This document shows, piece by piece, positions 7,165 to 15,408 of a DNA stretch of 56,065 bases. Below the pieces are notes generated by a model. It made no database searches, had not been told where the DNA came from, and was given only the letters and a program-made list of their open reading frames with translations. The stretch covers positions 1 through 56,065 of the forward strand of contig JAZSPU010000013.1 of assembly GCA_045537575.1 (NCBI GenBank), given 5' to 3'. The number at the start of each line of letters is the position of its first letter. Positions within the stretch are counted from its first letter, which is position 1. The DNA is from SIG607 sp045537575. GTDB taxonomy: Bacteria; Bacillota; Clostridia; Oscillospirales; Acutalibacteraceae. The position numbers were made by a program, and so were the translations under genes.

Positions 7165-8247
7165 TTAATATTTAATAGGATTAGATTTAAGATATTTATT
7201 TACCATAAGAGCAATCTTGAAAATGATAGCATGGTCAAATTCTCTAAGGTCGAGACCGGTAATCTTCTTAATCTTTTCAAGACGGTAAACAAGAGTATTA
7301 CGGTGAACAAAAAGTTTACGAGAGGTTTCGGATACGTTAAGATTATTTTCAAAGAATTTCTGAATAGTGAAAAGCGTTTCCTGATCAAGACTTTCGATAG
7401 AGCCGCGCTTAAACACTTCCTTTAAGAAGGACTCACAAAGTGTGGTAGGAAGCTGATAAATAAGACGGGCAATACCAAGACTGTTATAGCAAACTATAGT
7501 CTTGTCGGTATCGAACACTTTACCTACTTCAAGAGCAACCTGAGCATCTTTAAAGGACTTAGCAAGGTCCTTAAGATTATCAACGGTTGTGCCGACACCT
7601 ATTGTTGCGTGAGCATAGAACTCACCGGTAAGTGTGTCAGCGATAGTAGAAGCAAGCTGTTCAATATCCTTTGAATCAATGCCGGGCTTTGTTTCCTTAA
7701 CAAGAGCGATATCGGTTTCGTTAATATTGATAACAAAATCCTTAGATTTATCGGGGAAAAGATTTTGTATAATATCATAAACCGACACGTCACCCGGTTC
7801 GTTAACACGAATAAGTATTACCGTACGCATAACGTCGGAATTGAAATAAAGTTCTCTTGCCTTAAGATAAATATCCCCAGGAAGAATGTTATCAAGAATT
7901 ATATTCTTAATAAAATTACCTCTGTCATATTTTTCATCATAATAGAACTTGATGTTCATAAATGCAACAGAAATAACAGAACAATATTTTTCAGCAATAA
8001 GGTCGTCACCCTCAACAAAAACAACATAATCGCTGTTTTGTGCAGGATTTACAGCCTTGAATGTATAACCCATTGACTGCACACAGCTTTCAGAGAAAGT
8101 AAGATCAGCAGGAACATTTAGTGCCTCGCCTATTCTTCCAAGCTCACTACAAGCAATAATAGTACGGTTTTCATCAATAACACCGAAGGTTTTGTCAATA
8201 GAGTCCTTCATCTGATGAATTACTCCCTGAAACAAACGATTTGACAT
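7165..8247 (-). CDS. CdaR/PucR-family transcriptional regulator (C-terminal HTH_30)
   Basis: About 360 residues ending in the PucR/CdaR-type helix-turn-helix: F-F-E-N-N-L-N-V-S-E-T-S-R-K-L-F-V-H-R-N-T-L-V-Y-R-L-E, then K-K-I-T-G-L-D-L-R. The middle resembles the GGDEF-like domain found in this family (A-T-I-G-V-G-T region, F-K-D-A-Q-V-A-L), and the N-terminus a sugar-diacid-recognition-like sensor. CdaR proteins elsewhere activate sugar-acid genes. Here the gene opens the ftsEX operon, so its target and ligand are unknown. The frame starts at ATG 8256, but GAGGGG abuts that codon. ATG 8247, nine bases further on, is better spaced and is used here. Confidence 0.8.
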   Translation of the reverse strand: MSNRLFQGVIHQMKDSIDKTFGVIDENRTIIACSELGRIGEALNVPADLTFSESCVQSMGYTFKAVNPAQNSDYVVFVEGDDLIAEKYCSVISVAFMNIKFYYDEKYDRGNFIKNIILDNILPGDIYLKARELYFNSDVMRTVILIRVNEPGDVSVYDIIQNLFPDKSKDFVININETDIALVKETKPGIDSKDIEQLASTIADTLTGEFYAHATIGVGTTVDNLKDLAKSFKDAQVALEVGKVFDTDKTIVCYNSLGIARLIYQLPTTLCESFLKEVFKRGSIESLDQETLFTIQKFFENNLNVSETSRKLFVHRNTLVYRLEKIKKITGLDLREFDHAIIFKIALMVNKYLKSNPIKY

Positions 8248-8288
8248 ATTGCGCATCCCCTCATAAATAATTATATATTCACATATAC

Positions 8289-8317
8289 ATTGTACTAAAA
8301 AATAACCAAAAATTCAA
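8289..8317 (-). promoter_or_regulatory. Sigma-A-type promoter of the cdaR-like-ftsEX operon
   Basis: Minus strand: -35 TTGAAT (8317-8312), 17-base spacer, -10 TACAAT (8294-8289). It lies about 40 bases upstream of the preferred start of the CdaR-like gene and downstream of the msmK terminator, so it would launch all five genes to the VanZ-like gene. Confidence 0.6.
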
Positions 8318-8352
8318 GTAAAATTTCTAAAAAAGTTACAAATTTATTACAA

Positions 8353-8384
8353 ATAAAAAAATGCGGCTGAAAAGCCGCATTTTA
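8353..8384 (-). terminator. Intrinsic terminator after the msmK-like gene
   Basis: Eight-base stem ATGCGGCT/AGCCGCAT (8361-8368, 8373-8380) with a GAAA loop as written on the plus strand. On the minus strand it is followed by a T-run. It sits just after the msmK stop and before the next promoter. Confidence 0.85.
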
Positions 8385-8393
8385 ATGTAATTA

Positions 8394-9536
8394 TTAGTTG
8401 GTGATAGTCTTCTCGGTATCCTTATCAAAGAGGTGAATCTTTTCGGGTTCGAGAGCGATTTTAATGGTATCACCGGGACGTGCAGTATTTGTAGGAGCAA
8501 CACGTGCATTGATTGCGTTTGTCTCGCAGTCCATATAAAGATAAGTTTCAGCACCCATAAGCTCGGTAACTTCAACCTTAGCTTCAACAATACCGTCAGC
8601 ATAGGTAACAAGAAGATCTTCTTCATTGTGAACGTTTTCAGGACGGATACCCATAATAACTTCCTTGCCTGCATAAGCTTCAAGACAGTTATCCTTGTTC
8701 TTGGACTCAGGTAACTTAATCTTAAACTTAACACCTGCACGAGTCTTGGTATCTTCAGAACCGAATTCTACATAGTAACCATCTGCTTCCTTAAGAAGCT
8801 TAGACTCAATAAAGTTCATCTGGGGAGAACCGATAAAGCCTGCAACGAAGAGGTTGCAAGGATAGAGATAAAGGTTCTGAGGAGTGTCAACCTGCTGAAC
8901 AAGACCACTCTTCATAACAACGATTCTGGTACCCATGGTCATAGCTTCGGTCTGGTCGTGAGTTACGTAGATAAAGGTTGTACCAAGTCTCTGATGGAGC
9001 TTAGAAATCTCGGTTCTCATCTGTGCACGAAGCTTAGCATCAAGGTTGGAAAGAGGTTCGTCAAGAAGGAATACCTTAGGTTCACGAACGATAGCACGAC
9101 CTAAAGCAACACGCTGACGCTGACCACCGGAAAGAGCCTTCGGCTTTCTTTCGAGAAGGTGTTCAATGTCGAGGATACGAGCAGCCTCTTCAACACGACG
9201 ACGGATTTCATCTTTAGATGTTTTACGGAGCTTAAGTCCGAATGCCATATTATCAAAAACAGACATATGAGGATAAAGAGCGTAGTTCTGGAAAACCATT
9301 GCTATATCTCTATCCTTAGGAGCAACGTCGTTAACAAGACGGTCACCGATATAAACTTCACCGTCAGAAATTTCTTCAAGACCTGCTACCATACGGAGTG
9401 TTGTAGATTTACCGCAACCTGAAGGACCAACGAGAATAATAAATTCCTTATCCTTAATTTCAAGGTTGAAGTCGGATACTGCTACTACACCACCGGGGTA
9501 CTTTTTATAAACGTTGCGAAGTGATAAACTTGCCAT
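8394..9536 (-). CDS. Multi-sugar ABC importer ATPase, MsmK/UgpC type
   Basis: A 380-residue ATPase of the carbohydrate uptake CUT1 class: Walker A G-P-S-G-C-G-K-S-T, Q-loop V-F-Q-N-Y-A-L-Y-P-H, signature L-S-G-G-Q-R-Q-R-V-A-L-G-R-A-I, Walker B V-F-L-L-D-E-P-L-S-N-L-D, and a C-terminal regulatory (TOBE/OB) region with the G-I-R-P-E-N-V motif. No permease or binding-protein gene is adjacent. In Gram-positives such stand-alone MsmX/MsmK proteins typically energise several sugar importers, for example for maltodextrins. That would fit the glucan phosphorylase and GH13 genes at 40-44 kb. GAGG precedes the start at 9536. The gene is monocistronic, with its own promoter and terminator. Confidence 0.9.
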   Translation of the reverse strand: MASLSLRNVYKKYPGGVVAVSDFNLEIKDKEFIILVGPSGCGKSTTLRMVAGLEEISDGEVYIGDRLVNDVAPKDRDIAMVFQNYALYPHMSVFDNMAFGLKLRKTSKDEIRRRVEEAARILDIEHLLERKPKALSGGQRQRVALGRAIVREPKVFLLDEPLSNLDAKLRAQMRTEISKLHQRLGTTFIYVTHDQTEAMTMGTRIVVMKSGLVQQVDTPQNLYLYPCNLFVAGFIGSPQMNFIESKLLKEADGYYVEFGSEDTKTRAGVKFKIKLPESKNKDNCLEAYAGKEVIMGIRPENVHNEEDLLVTYADGIVEAKVEVTELMGAETYLYMDCETNAINARVAPTNTARPGDTIKIALEPEKIHLFDKDTEKTITN

Positions 9537-9579
9537 TTTTTAGACCTCCTAATAGTGAATGACATTTTAGTACTAAGAT

Positions 9580-9588
9580 ATTATATCA
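9580..9588 (-). promoter_or_regulatory. Extended -10 promoter of the msmK-like gene
   Basis: Minus strand TGATATAAT (9588-9580), an extended -10 element. No good -35 is visible at 17-18 bases, which is usual for extended -10 promoters. The start codon is 44 bases downstream behind an AGGAGGT ribosome site. Confidence 0.5.
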
Positions 9589-9672
9589 AAGTCCGACCAA
9601 AATTACTATAGTTAAAATAGAAAATCTTGGGACGGTTATTTTAGTTATATTGCATAATAATATGAATTTTTC

Positions 9673-10374
9673 TTAATTTTTTGTTAATAATTGGGGATCA
9701 ATTTTACAAAACTGTCCTTCTTTAAGTTCTTTTGGTAAAGTAAGTTGGCCTATTCGTTCTCTATGAAGTGAGTTAACACCAAGGGAATAAACCCCAAACA
9801 TACGCTTAATCTGATGATATTTTCCTTCGGTAAGGATAACCCTTGCGGTAGTTTTGTTTATTCTTTCGCAAACGGCAGAAACACACTCCTCGCCGTCAAA
9901 AAGAGTAACTCCGTTTTTAAAGCCCTCAATCACTTCATCGGTGATTTCGCCGTCAAGTTCAACAACATATGCTTTTTCTATATGATGCTTGGGACCGGTT
10001 ATTTTATGGGCAAACTCTCCGTCGTCAGTCAAAAGCAACATACCCGTAGAATCCTTATCAAGCCTTCCCGCCGGAAAAATATTCCGCTTTTTATAAATAT
10101 CGGGAAGTAAATCTACAGCCGTTTTTGCTTTTTTATCTGTAGTAGCCGATAAAACTCCCTTAGGCTTGTTCATTATCAGATATACAAATTTTTCAAATAA
10201 TATATCCTCTCCGTCTAAAGAAACTCTGTCAACAGCCGTATCAATTTTAAAATCAATTTTACAGACAGTTTCTAAGTTAACCTTTACCCTGCCCGTAAAA
10301 ATGGCTTTCCTTGCATCATTTCTGCTAAGCAGCGTTTGATTAGATATAAATTTATCCAGTCTTGTATCGGTCAT
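9673..10374 (-). CDS. 16S rRNA pseudouridine synthase (RsuA/RluB family)
   Basis: The protein has an N-terminal S4 RNA-binding domain (L-D-K-F-I-S-N-Q-T-L-L-S-R-N-D-A-R) and a pseudouridine synthase domain with the catalytic-Asp motif G-R-L-D-K-D-S-T-G-M-L-L-L-T-D-D-G. It ends with K-Y-H-Q-I-K-R-M-F. RsuA modifies U516 of 16S rRNA; RluB/E/F modify 23S sites. The short C-terminus and the K-x-Y-x-V-E-L-D pattern favour RsuA, but the exact target is uncertain. The frame extends to 10404. I prefer ATG 10374, behind GGTTGGGG, because it trims a deep overlap with the upstream gene and places the S4 domain normally. Confidence 0.88.
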   Translation of the reverse strand: MTDTRLDKFISNQTLLSRNDARKAIFTGRVKVNLETVCKIDFKIDTAVDRVSLDGEDILFEKFVYLIMNKPKGVLSATTDKKAKTAVDLLPDIYKKRNIFPAGRLDKDSTGMLLLTDDGEFAHKITGPKHHIEKAYVVELDGEITDEVIEGFKNGVTLFDGEECVSAVCERINKTTARVILTEGKYHQIKRMFGVYSLGVNSLHRERIGQLTLPKELKEGQFCKIDPQLLTKN

Positions 10375-10666
10375 ATTTTTCCCCAACCAATTTATCTTCG
10401 TCAAAATTAAGGCGAATTATGGTTTTATCCTTTGTTATATATGTATATTCCGTAAAATTTTCACCGTTTTGCACAATATTCTTAACTGTAAACGGTTCGC
10501 TAACGCTATATCCTTTACCTTTTAAATAGTTTTCTCTTGATATTTCGTTTTCAATAATCGTATATGACTTTGCGTTACCCGCTATAGCCAAAACCGAAAA
10601 AGAAATAAGCGCAAAAAAGCACAAGGCTAACGCATAGCCAAAAGACAAAGAAACATATACTTTCAT
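10352..10666 (-). CDS. Small single-pass membrane or secreted protein of unknown function
   Basis: 104 residues: a short N-terminus, one hydrophobic segment (about 8-30), then a polar domain with a K-G-K-G-Y segment and an alternating hydrophobic beta-like pattern (F-T-E-Y-T-Y-I, I-I-R-L-N-F). The start ATG 10666 follows GGGTGA at good spacing, and the gene overlaps the pseudouridine synthase by 23 bases, which argues it is real. It could be an anchored extracytoplasmic domain. I do not recognise the family. Confidence 0.6.
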   Translation of the reverse strand: MKVYVSLSFGYALALCFFALISFSVLAIAGNAKSYTIIENEISRENYLKGKGYSVSEPFTVKNIVQNGENFTEYTYITKDKTIIRLNFDEDKLVGEKYDRYKTG

Positions 10667-10704
10667 TTAATCACCCATAATATTTTATGAGCAAATTATT
10701 AATA

Positions 10705-11175
10705 TTATTCAATAAGACAAACGCAGTGACAGGCAATTCCTTTCAGCTCTCCCGTAAAGCCAAGACCTTCTTCGGTAGTGCCTTTAATATTGATGCTATC
10801 AATATCTACTCCTAAAATTTCAGCAACAGTTTCTCTCATTTTCTCAACAAAGGGAGAAATTTTAGGCTTTTGTGCAATAACGGTAGCATCTATATTTACT
10901 ACTTTAAAACCCTTGCACTTTATTTTTTCGCAAACCTTTTTTAACAATATTTTACTGTCAATACCTTTAAACTGTTCATCGGTATCGGGAAAATGTTTTC
11001 CTATATCTCCCATAGCCGCAGCCCCAAGAAGAGCATCACAAATAGCGTGAAGCAACACATCGGCATCTGAGTGACCGAGCAGTCCTTTTTCATAAGGGAT
11101 TTCCACACCGCCTAAAAACAGCGGTCTGTCCTCACAAAAGCGATGCACGTCATAACCGTGTCCTATACGCATCAA
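10705..11175 (-). CDS. ispF: 2-C-methyl-D-erythritol 2,4-cyclodiphosphate synthase IspF
   Basis: 156 residues, full length for the trimeric enzyme that cyclises CDP-ME 2-phosphate to MEcPP with release of CMP, in the MEP isoprenoid pathway. The zinc ligands are visible: Asp and His in G-Y-D-V-H near the N-terminus and His in L-L-G-H-S-D-A-D-V-L-L-H. G-D-I-G-K-H-F-P-D-T-D and the C-terminal T-T-E-E-G-L-G-F-T-G motif are intact. The start overlaps the stop of ispD by four bases, so the two are translationally coupled. IspE, which acts between them, is not in the window. Confidence 0.97.
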   Translation of the reverse strand: MMRIGHGYDVHRFCEDRPLFLGGVEIPYEKGLLGHSDADVLLHAICDALLGAAAMGDIGKHFPDTDEQFKGIDSKILLKKVCEKIKCKGFKVVNIDATVIAQKPKISPFVEKMRETVAEILGVDIDSINIKGTTEEGLGFTGELKGIACHCVCLIE

Positions 11176-11897
11176 AATTCCTCCTTTAAAAGAACTTCAG
11201 CCAGTTTTAAATCAAGGGGGGTAGTAATTTTTATATTACTCTCTTCCCCGTCGATTATTTCGGTATTAAAGCCGGCGCTTTCCATAACAGAAGCATCGTC
11301 GGTAAATTTGCTTTTATCTTCTATAGAAGAAAGCAAATCTTTATACTTACTAAAATTTACCGATTGTGGAGTCTGAACGGCAATCATCCTGCTCCTGTCA
11401 AGAGTTTTAAGAAAATCGCCTTTTTCTTTTATTGTGTCCTTCAACGGCACACCGCAGACTGCACAGTCATAGGTTAAACTCGCCTTAGCCATTTTTTCAA
11501 TCAGCATTTCACTAACCAAGGGTCTTGCGCCGTCATGAATCATTACGCCCTTTGTGTCGGCATCAAGTACAGAAAGTCCGTTAAGCACCGAACTAAGTCG
11601 GTCACTTCCTCCTTCGGTCACAGCAGTTAACTTAGAAATCATATATTCTTCTTTTAGGCGCAAAACATCCGCTATGCTTTCTTTTTTAGTCACAACAACT
11701 ATTTCGCTGACATAAGGACTTCTCTCAAAATTAAGCATAGTTCTTGCAATAACAGGTATTCCCGAAAGATGAGTAAACATTTTGTTTATACCGCCCATTC
11801 GCGAAGACGAACCTGCAGCAACAATTATTACGGGAACGGCGTTTTTATGCGGCGCCACTTCTACACTGTATTCTATTTTAAATTCTGTTACCGCCAT
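11172..11897 (-). CDS. ispD: 2-C-methyl-D-erythritol 4-phosphate cytidylyltransferase IspD
   Basis: 241 residues. The nucleotidyltransferase signature V-I-I-V-A-A-G-S-S-S-R-M-G is followed by K-M-F; the H-D-G-A-R-P-L-V motif and the T-P-Q-S-V substrate-binding segment are all present. It condenses MEP with CTP to CDP-ME. The N-terminus carries about 18 extra residues before the fold begins, so a later start is conceivable. However, the TAGGAG ribosome site fits ATG 11897. It forms an operon with ispF, separated from the upstream efp unit by a terminator. Confidence 0.96.
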   Translation of the reverse strand: MAVTEFKIEYSVEVAPHKNAVPVIIVAAGSSSRMGGINKMFTHLSGIPVIARTMLNFERSPYVSEIVVVTKKESIADVLRLKEEYMISKLTAVTEGGSDRLSSVLNGLSVLDADTKGVMIHDGARPLVSEMLIEKMAKASLTYDCAVCGVPLKDTIKEKGDFLKTLDRSRMIAVQTPQSVNFSKYKDLLSSIEDKSKFTDDASVMESAGFNTEIIDGEESNIKITTPLDLKLAEVLLKEEF

Positions 11898-11910
11898 AAA
11901 ATACTCCTAA

Positions 11911-11940
11911 AACAAAAGCATCCAAACGGATGCTTTTGAT
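11911..11940 (-). terminator. Intrinsic terminator of the efp operon
   Basis: Ten-base stem AAAAGCATCC/GGATGCTTTT (11914-11923, 11928-11937) with a four-base loop and T-rich tail on the minus strand. It follows the CD1247-type gene and isolates it from ispD. Confidence 0.85.
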
Positions 11941-11948
11941 GTTAATTA

Positions 11949-12386
11949 TTATTCTTCGTCGTTGTCTTCTTCAAGGTCAAATTCAAGATTTGTTCCGCAA
12001 TTGGGACAGGTAATTCCCTTTTCCTCAAGCATTTTATCATCAACATAAATTACGTCGTGACAGTTGGGACATTCAACCTCGTAAAGCTCATCATCTTCAT
12101 CGTCGTCATAATCGCAACAGGAACAGCCTTCGCAATCATAATCGTCTTCTTCATCTTCATACTCTTCGTAAACAAAGTCCTCAAGCTCAGCAAGGTCTTC
12201 ATCAACGGCAGTAATCTGCTCAGCAAGTTCTGCGCAAGCATCTTCGGTATCTTCGATATCAACAGCGATGTCAGAAAGTAAATCAATAATAGCATTAAGG
12301 ATTTTGCCTTCTTTAGTAGAAGCGTCTAATTCAAGACCTTCAGCCAATCCTTTAATATAAGCAGCTTTTTCAGTAATAGTCATCAC
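11949..12386 (-). CDS. CD1247-type acidic protein with a zinc ribbon
   Basis: 145 residues in three parts: an N-terminal helical domain (about 1-70: T-I-T-E-K-A-A-Y-I-K-G-L-A-E-G), a very acidic linker with a dense cysteine cluster (C-E-G-C-S-C-C near 93-99), and a C-terminal zinc ribbon with paired C-P-N-C motifs. The N-terminal segment matches what is annotated in Clostridia as the CD1247 N-terminal domain; no function is known. It lies 15 bases after efp and ends in a shared terminator, so the two are co-transcribed. The acidic cysteine-rich middle could bind extra metal. GTG (12386) or the next ATG (12383) may be the start; AAGGAG precedes both. Confidence 0.8.
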   Translation of the reverse strand: MMTITEKAAYIKGLAEGLELDASTKEGKILNAIIDLLSDIAVDIEDTEDACAELAEQITAVDEDLAELEDFVYEEYEDEEDDYDCEGCSCCDYDDDEDDELYEVECPNCHDVIYVDDKMLEEKGITCPNCGTNLEFDLEEDNDEE

Positions 12387-12401
12387 TTTAATTCTCCTTA
12401 A

Positions 12402-12959
12402 TTATGCTCTTTCCATATATTCACCGGTACGGGTATCAATACGGATCATATCTCCTTCATTAATAAAGAGAGGAACTCTGATTTCTGCGCCTGTTTCAAG
12501 AGTAGCGGGTTTAGTTGCATTGGTAGCAGTATCGCCCTTGAAACCGGGTTCGGTTTCGGTAATCTGAAGTTCTACGAATGTAGGAGGCTCCATACCGAAT
12601 ACCTTTCCTTTATAGGAAAGAATTTTACATACCATAGTTTCCTTTACGAACTTAAAGCCTTCACCAAGTTCAGACTTGTTAACAGGAACAAGCTCAAAGG
12701 TTTCGGGATCCATAAAGTAGTAAAGGTCACCGTCATTATAAGAATATTCCATATCCTTACGCTCAACATAAGCAACGGGGAACTTTGCACTGGGGTTATA
12801 GCTCTTTTCAATAATAGCGCCGGTAATAACGTTTCTGGTCTTGGTTCTTACGAACGCAGCACCTTTACCGGGTTTTACATGCTGAAATTCTACAACCTGA
12901 AGTACGTTGCCGTCCTCTTCAAAGGTAAGGCCGTTTCTGAAATCTCCTGCACTTAACAT
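12402..12959 (-). CDS. efp: Translation elongation factor P
   Basis: 185 residues, the expected length. The three OB-like domains are recognisable: N-terminal K-P-G-K-G-A-A-F-V-R-T-K-T-R-N loop with the tip lysine that reaches the peptidyl-transferase centre, the central Y-F-M-D-P-E-T-F-E region, and C-terminal G-A-E-I-R-V-P-L-F-I-N-E-G-D-M-I-R-I-D-T-R-T-G-E-Y. EF-P relieves ribosome stalling at consecutive prolines. GGAGG lies just upstream of ATG 12959. The upstream gene is an M24 aminopeptidase, a common efp neighbour (pepP-efp) in Firmicutes. Confidence 0.97.
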   Translation of the reverse strand: MLSAGDFRNGLTFEEDGNVLQVVEFQHVKPGKGAAFVRTKTRNVITGAIIEKSYNPSAKFPVAYVERKDMEYSYNDGDLYYFMDPETFELVPVNKSELGEGFKFVKETMVCKILSYKGKVFGMEPPTFVELQITETEPGFKGDTATNATKPATLETGAEIRVPLFINEGDMIRIDTRTGEYMERA

Positions 12960-12995
12960 AATTTTTCCTCCAAAAAAATAGAAATTAAATATTTA

Positions 12996-14048
12996 CTATA
13001 AAATTATAAGCGTTTTGGGACAATTTGTCAAGTTTTCTCTTTCATTTTCCTTAACAAGAATCATATCTTCTATTCTTACGCCGAACTGTGACTCCAAATA
13101 AATACCCGGTTCAACAGTAACTATCTGTCCCGATACAAGTTTAGCGTCGTTTCTGTTTGACAAATTGGGATATTCGTGAATACAAAGACCGACTCCATGC
13201 CCTGTGCTGTGGCTGAAATTTCCGCCGAAGCCTGCTTTAGTTATAATATCTCTTGCTACAGCATCTACGTTTTTACAGGATATGCCTGATGCAATTTTAT
13301 CAATTGCGCTGTTTTGAGCCGATAACACAAGATTATAAACCTCTTGCATTTTATCGGTTGCATATCCAATAGCGAGAGTTCGAGTCATATCGCTGTGATA
13401 ACCTTTATATATAGCGCCGAAATCAAGAGTCAGAAAATCCCCTGCCCTTAAAGGCTTATCTGTAGGTACACCGTGAGGCATTGAAGAATTTTCACCCGAA
13501 ACGGCAATAGTTTCAAAGGATACTCCTTCGCTCCCCCTTTTTCCCATTTCATAATCAAGAAAAAGCGCTATTTCTTTTTCTGTAACGCCTTCCTTTATAA
13601 AATTAAGAAGTTCATCAAACGCGCTTTCAGCAATACGTTGAGCGCATACAATATTCTCTACCTCTTCTTTGGTTTTCACGCTTCTTGCTACGAGAATTTC
13701 TTCGCTAAGACTTTCCTGCGCTATCACCTTACAGTTAAGAATGTCACAAAGCGAATTAAGAAAAGAAACAGTAATATCTGTTTCGGTATAAATCGTATTA
13801 ATCTTAAAACGTTCTATAATTTCATTAAGCTGTTTTGAAAGTCGGGTTAAAAGCACAACCTTTACCCCGTATTTAACTGTTTTTTTAGCCATTTCAAAAT
13901 ATCTTCCGTCAACAAAAAGGAAATCACCTACACTTGTTTTAAGAAGATAACCCGCCGAAGATTTAACACCGCTTAAATAAAAACGGTTAACATCGGTACA
14001 AATAAGTAATGCTGTGTGCGAAGAAATATATTTATCAAGATTAATCAT
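12996..14048 (-). CDS. Xaa-Pro aminopeptidase-like M24B metallopeptidase
   Basis: 350 residues: a creatinase-like N-terminal domain (about 1-120) and a pita-bread M24 catalytic domain. The metal ligands can be placed: Asp in T-L-D-F-G-A, Asp in Y-H-S-D-M-T-R-T, His in G-H-G-V-G-L-C-I-H-E, Glu in V-E-P-G-I-Y and Glu in R-I-E-D-M. The enzyme removes an N-terminal residue preceding proline. It is directly upstream of efp, the arrangement seen in many Firmicutes. Length matches the short cytosolic PepP/YqhT group. It is two bases from the endonuclease IV-like gene, so a longer operon (YqeG-Nfo-PepP-EfP) is likely. Confidence 0.92.
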   Translation of the reverse strand: MINLDKYISSHTALLICTDVNRFYLSGVKSSAGYLLKTSVGDFLFVDGRYFEMAKKTVKYGVKVVLLTRLSKQLNEIIERFKINTIYTETDITVSFLNSLCDILNCKVIAQESLSEEILVARSVKTKEEVENIVCAQRIAESAFDELLNFIKEGVTEKEIALFLDYEMGKRGSEGVSFETIAVSGENSSMPHGVPTDKPLRAGDFLTLDFGAIYKGYHSDMTRTLAIGYATDKMQEVYNLVLSAQNSAIDKIASGISCKNVDAVARDIITKAGFGGNFSHSTGHGVGLCIHEYPNLSNRNDAKLVSGQIVTVEPGIYLESQFGVRIEDMILVKENERENLTNCPKTLIIL

Positions 14049-14050
14049 TT

Positions 14051-14902
14051 TTACTCCAAAGCCTCGTAATATTTTTTCATACTCAAAGAATCAAGACTCT
14101 GAGTACCTGCCGATTCGCATACAAAAATCGGTGAAAGACCTTTTTTATAAATAAGCTCCATTAAAGGCTCAAAATTCGGACCGTATAGGGTATCCTCGAA
14201 GGTAAGATGGCGTTTTTCTCCGCCTTCGGTATATTCTATTTTCGAAAAATGAGAATGGAAATTTTTCAGTCTTTCTTCGCCCAAGTCATTTTCTATTCGG
14301 TCTAAAATATCTTCGTAAGCTTTATAGGAATTTACCTCGCCCTGAGTTCTTGCATTAAGATGTCCGAAATCAATACAGGGAATTACGCTTTCATCTACTC
14401 TGCAAAGGGCAATAACCTCGTCAAGTGTACCCAGCTGATTCATTTTACCCATAGTTTCGGGGCAGATATGAATATGAGAAAGTCCATGTTCCTTTAGAGC
14501 ATCCAAAGACCAACGAAGTGTTTCAATAGCCTTTTCAAGAGCCTCTTCTCTGCTCATTTTAGAACAGGAGCCAGTATGCACAACTATTCTGTCGCCGCCG
14601 AGAAAATTTACCGCCTCGGCACTGCTTAAAATGTAGTTAACGGAGTTTCTGCGTTTTTCTTCTTCAACAGAGGACATAGAAATATAGTAAGGCGCGTGAA
14701 GAGACACGGTTTTTTTGGCTTCTTTAAACTTTTCCCCTAATTCAACCGCTTTATCCTTACCTATATTAACACCTCTGCCGCATTGATACTCAAAATGGTC
14801 AAGCCCAACCTCCGTTAAAAAAGCCGGAATCTGAAGAGAATTTTTATATCCCTTTTCCTTAAATAAATCGCATGTGCCTGCGGGACCGAATTTAGCAGCC
14901 AT
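14051..14902 (-). CDS. Endonuclease IV-like TIM-barrel protein (AP endonuclease 2 family)
   Basis: 283 residues with the xylose-isomerase-like TIM barrel of endonuclease IV. Candidate metal ligands: His in S-L-H-A-P-Y-Y, His in V-V-H-T-G-S, Glu in C-P-E-T-M-G, Asp/His in C-I-D-F-G-H-L-N-A-R, His in F-H-S-H-F-S and the late C-E-S-A motif. True Nfo cleaves abasic sites in DNA; this protein retains most zinc-site positions, so that activity is plausible. The family also contains sugar isomerases, so I leave the gene symbol empty. It overlaps yqeG by 11 bases and is followed two bases later by pepP. Confidence 0.85.
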   Translation of the reverse strand: MAAKFGPAGTCDLFKEKGYKNSLQIPAFLTEVGLDHFEYQCGRGVNIGKDKAVELGEKFKEAKKTVSLHAPYYISMSSVEEEKRRNSVNYILSSAEAVNFLGGDRIVVHTGSCSKMSREEALEKAIETLRWSLDALKEHGLSHIHICPETMGKMNQLGTLDEVIALCRVDESVIPCIDFGHLNARTQGEVNSYKAYEDILDRIENDLGEERLKNFHSHFSKIEYTEGGEKRHLTFEDTLYGPNFEPLMELIYKKGLSPIFVCESAGTQSLDSLSMKKYYEALE

Positions 14903-15392
14903 ATCCGTTTTCCACCTTCATTTTTTTAAGTAAAAATCTTTCGATTTTTCTTCTCAGAATAAAGCTTGGTTTATCCTCAGCAAGAATTAAATCAGTAAGT
15001 ACGATTTTTATTCCGAAAAGTTTTGCGCCCAGCACGTCGGTAAAAATCTGATCACCTACAGCAACAATTTCTTTTCTTTTAAGCGATAACATTTTTTTAA
15101 CCTTGAAATAGGAGAAAGGCAAGGGTTTACAGCCGAGGGATACGTAACTAAGCCCGATTTTTTCTGCAAAAGGTTTTACTCTTCTTTCCTTGGAATTGGA
15201 AAGAACTATAAGCTTTATGCCGTTTTCCTGCATTTTATTAATCCATTCGGCAAGTCCGTCAACCAAAGTCATTCCGTGATGGGTTGACAAAGTGTTATCA
15301 ACATCAAGAACAATCGCTTTTATATTTTTATTTTTACATAGTTCTACCGAAATATCGGTAACACGATGAAGTTTCATATTAGGTTTAAACAT
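14892..15392 (-). CDS. YqeG family HAD-IIIA phosphatase
   Basis: 166 residues with the HAD motifs: I-V-L-D-V-D-N-T-L (nucleophile Asp), L-I-V-L-S-N-S (motif II), and G-D-Q-I-F-T-D-V (motif IV), plus the K-P-L-P-F-S-Y motif typical of YqeG. The family is a putative phosphatase, usually in the yqeG-yqeH or aroE region of Firmicutes; its substrate is not established. It is the first gene of the unit leading into the endonuclease IV-like gene, after the rpsU terminator. Confidence 0.9.
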   Translation of the reverse strand: MFKPNMKLHRVTDISVELCKNKNIKAIVLDVDNTLSTHHGMTLVDGLAEWINKMQENGIKLIVLSNSKERRVKPFAEKIGLSYVSLGCKPLPFSYFKVKKMLSLKRKEIVAVGDQIFTDVLGAKLFGIKIVLTDLILAEDKPSFILRRKIERFLLKKMKVENGYGC

Positions 15393-15408
15393 ATTTCACC
15401 TCATAAAA

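Noticed and set aside
8336..8740. 134-codon minus-strand frame overlapping the msmK 3' end
   Set aside because: It is an alternative frame through a well-conserved ATPase gene and crosses its terminator; leucine/serine-rich nonsense.
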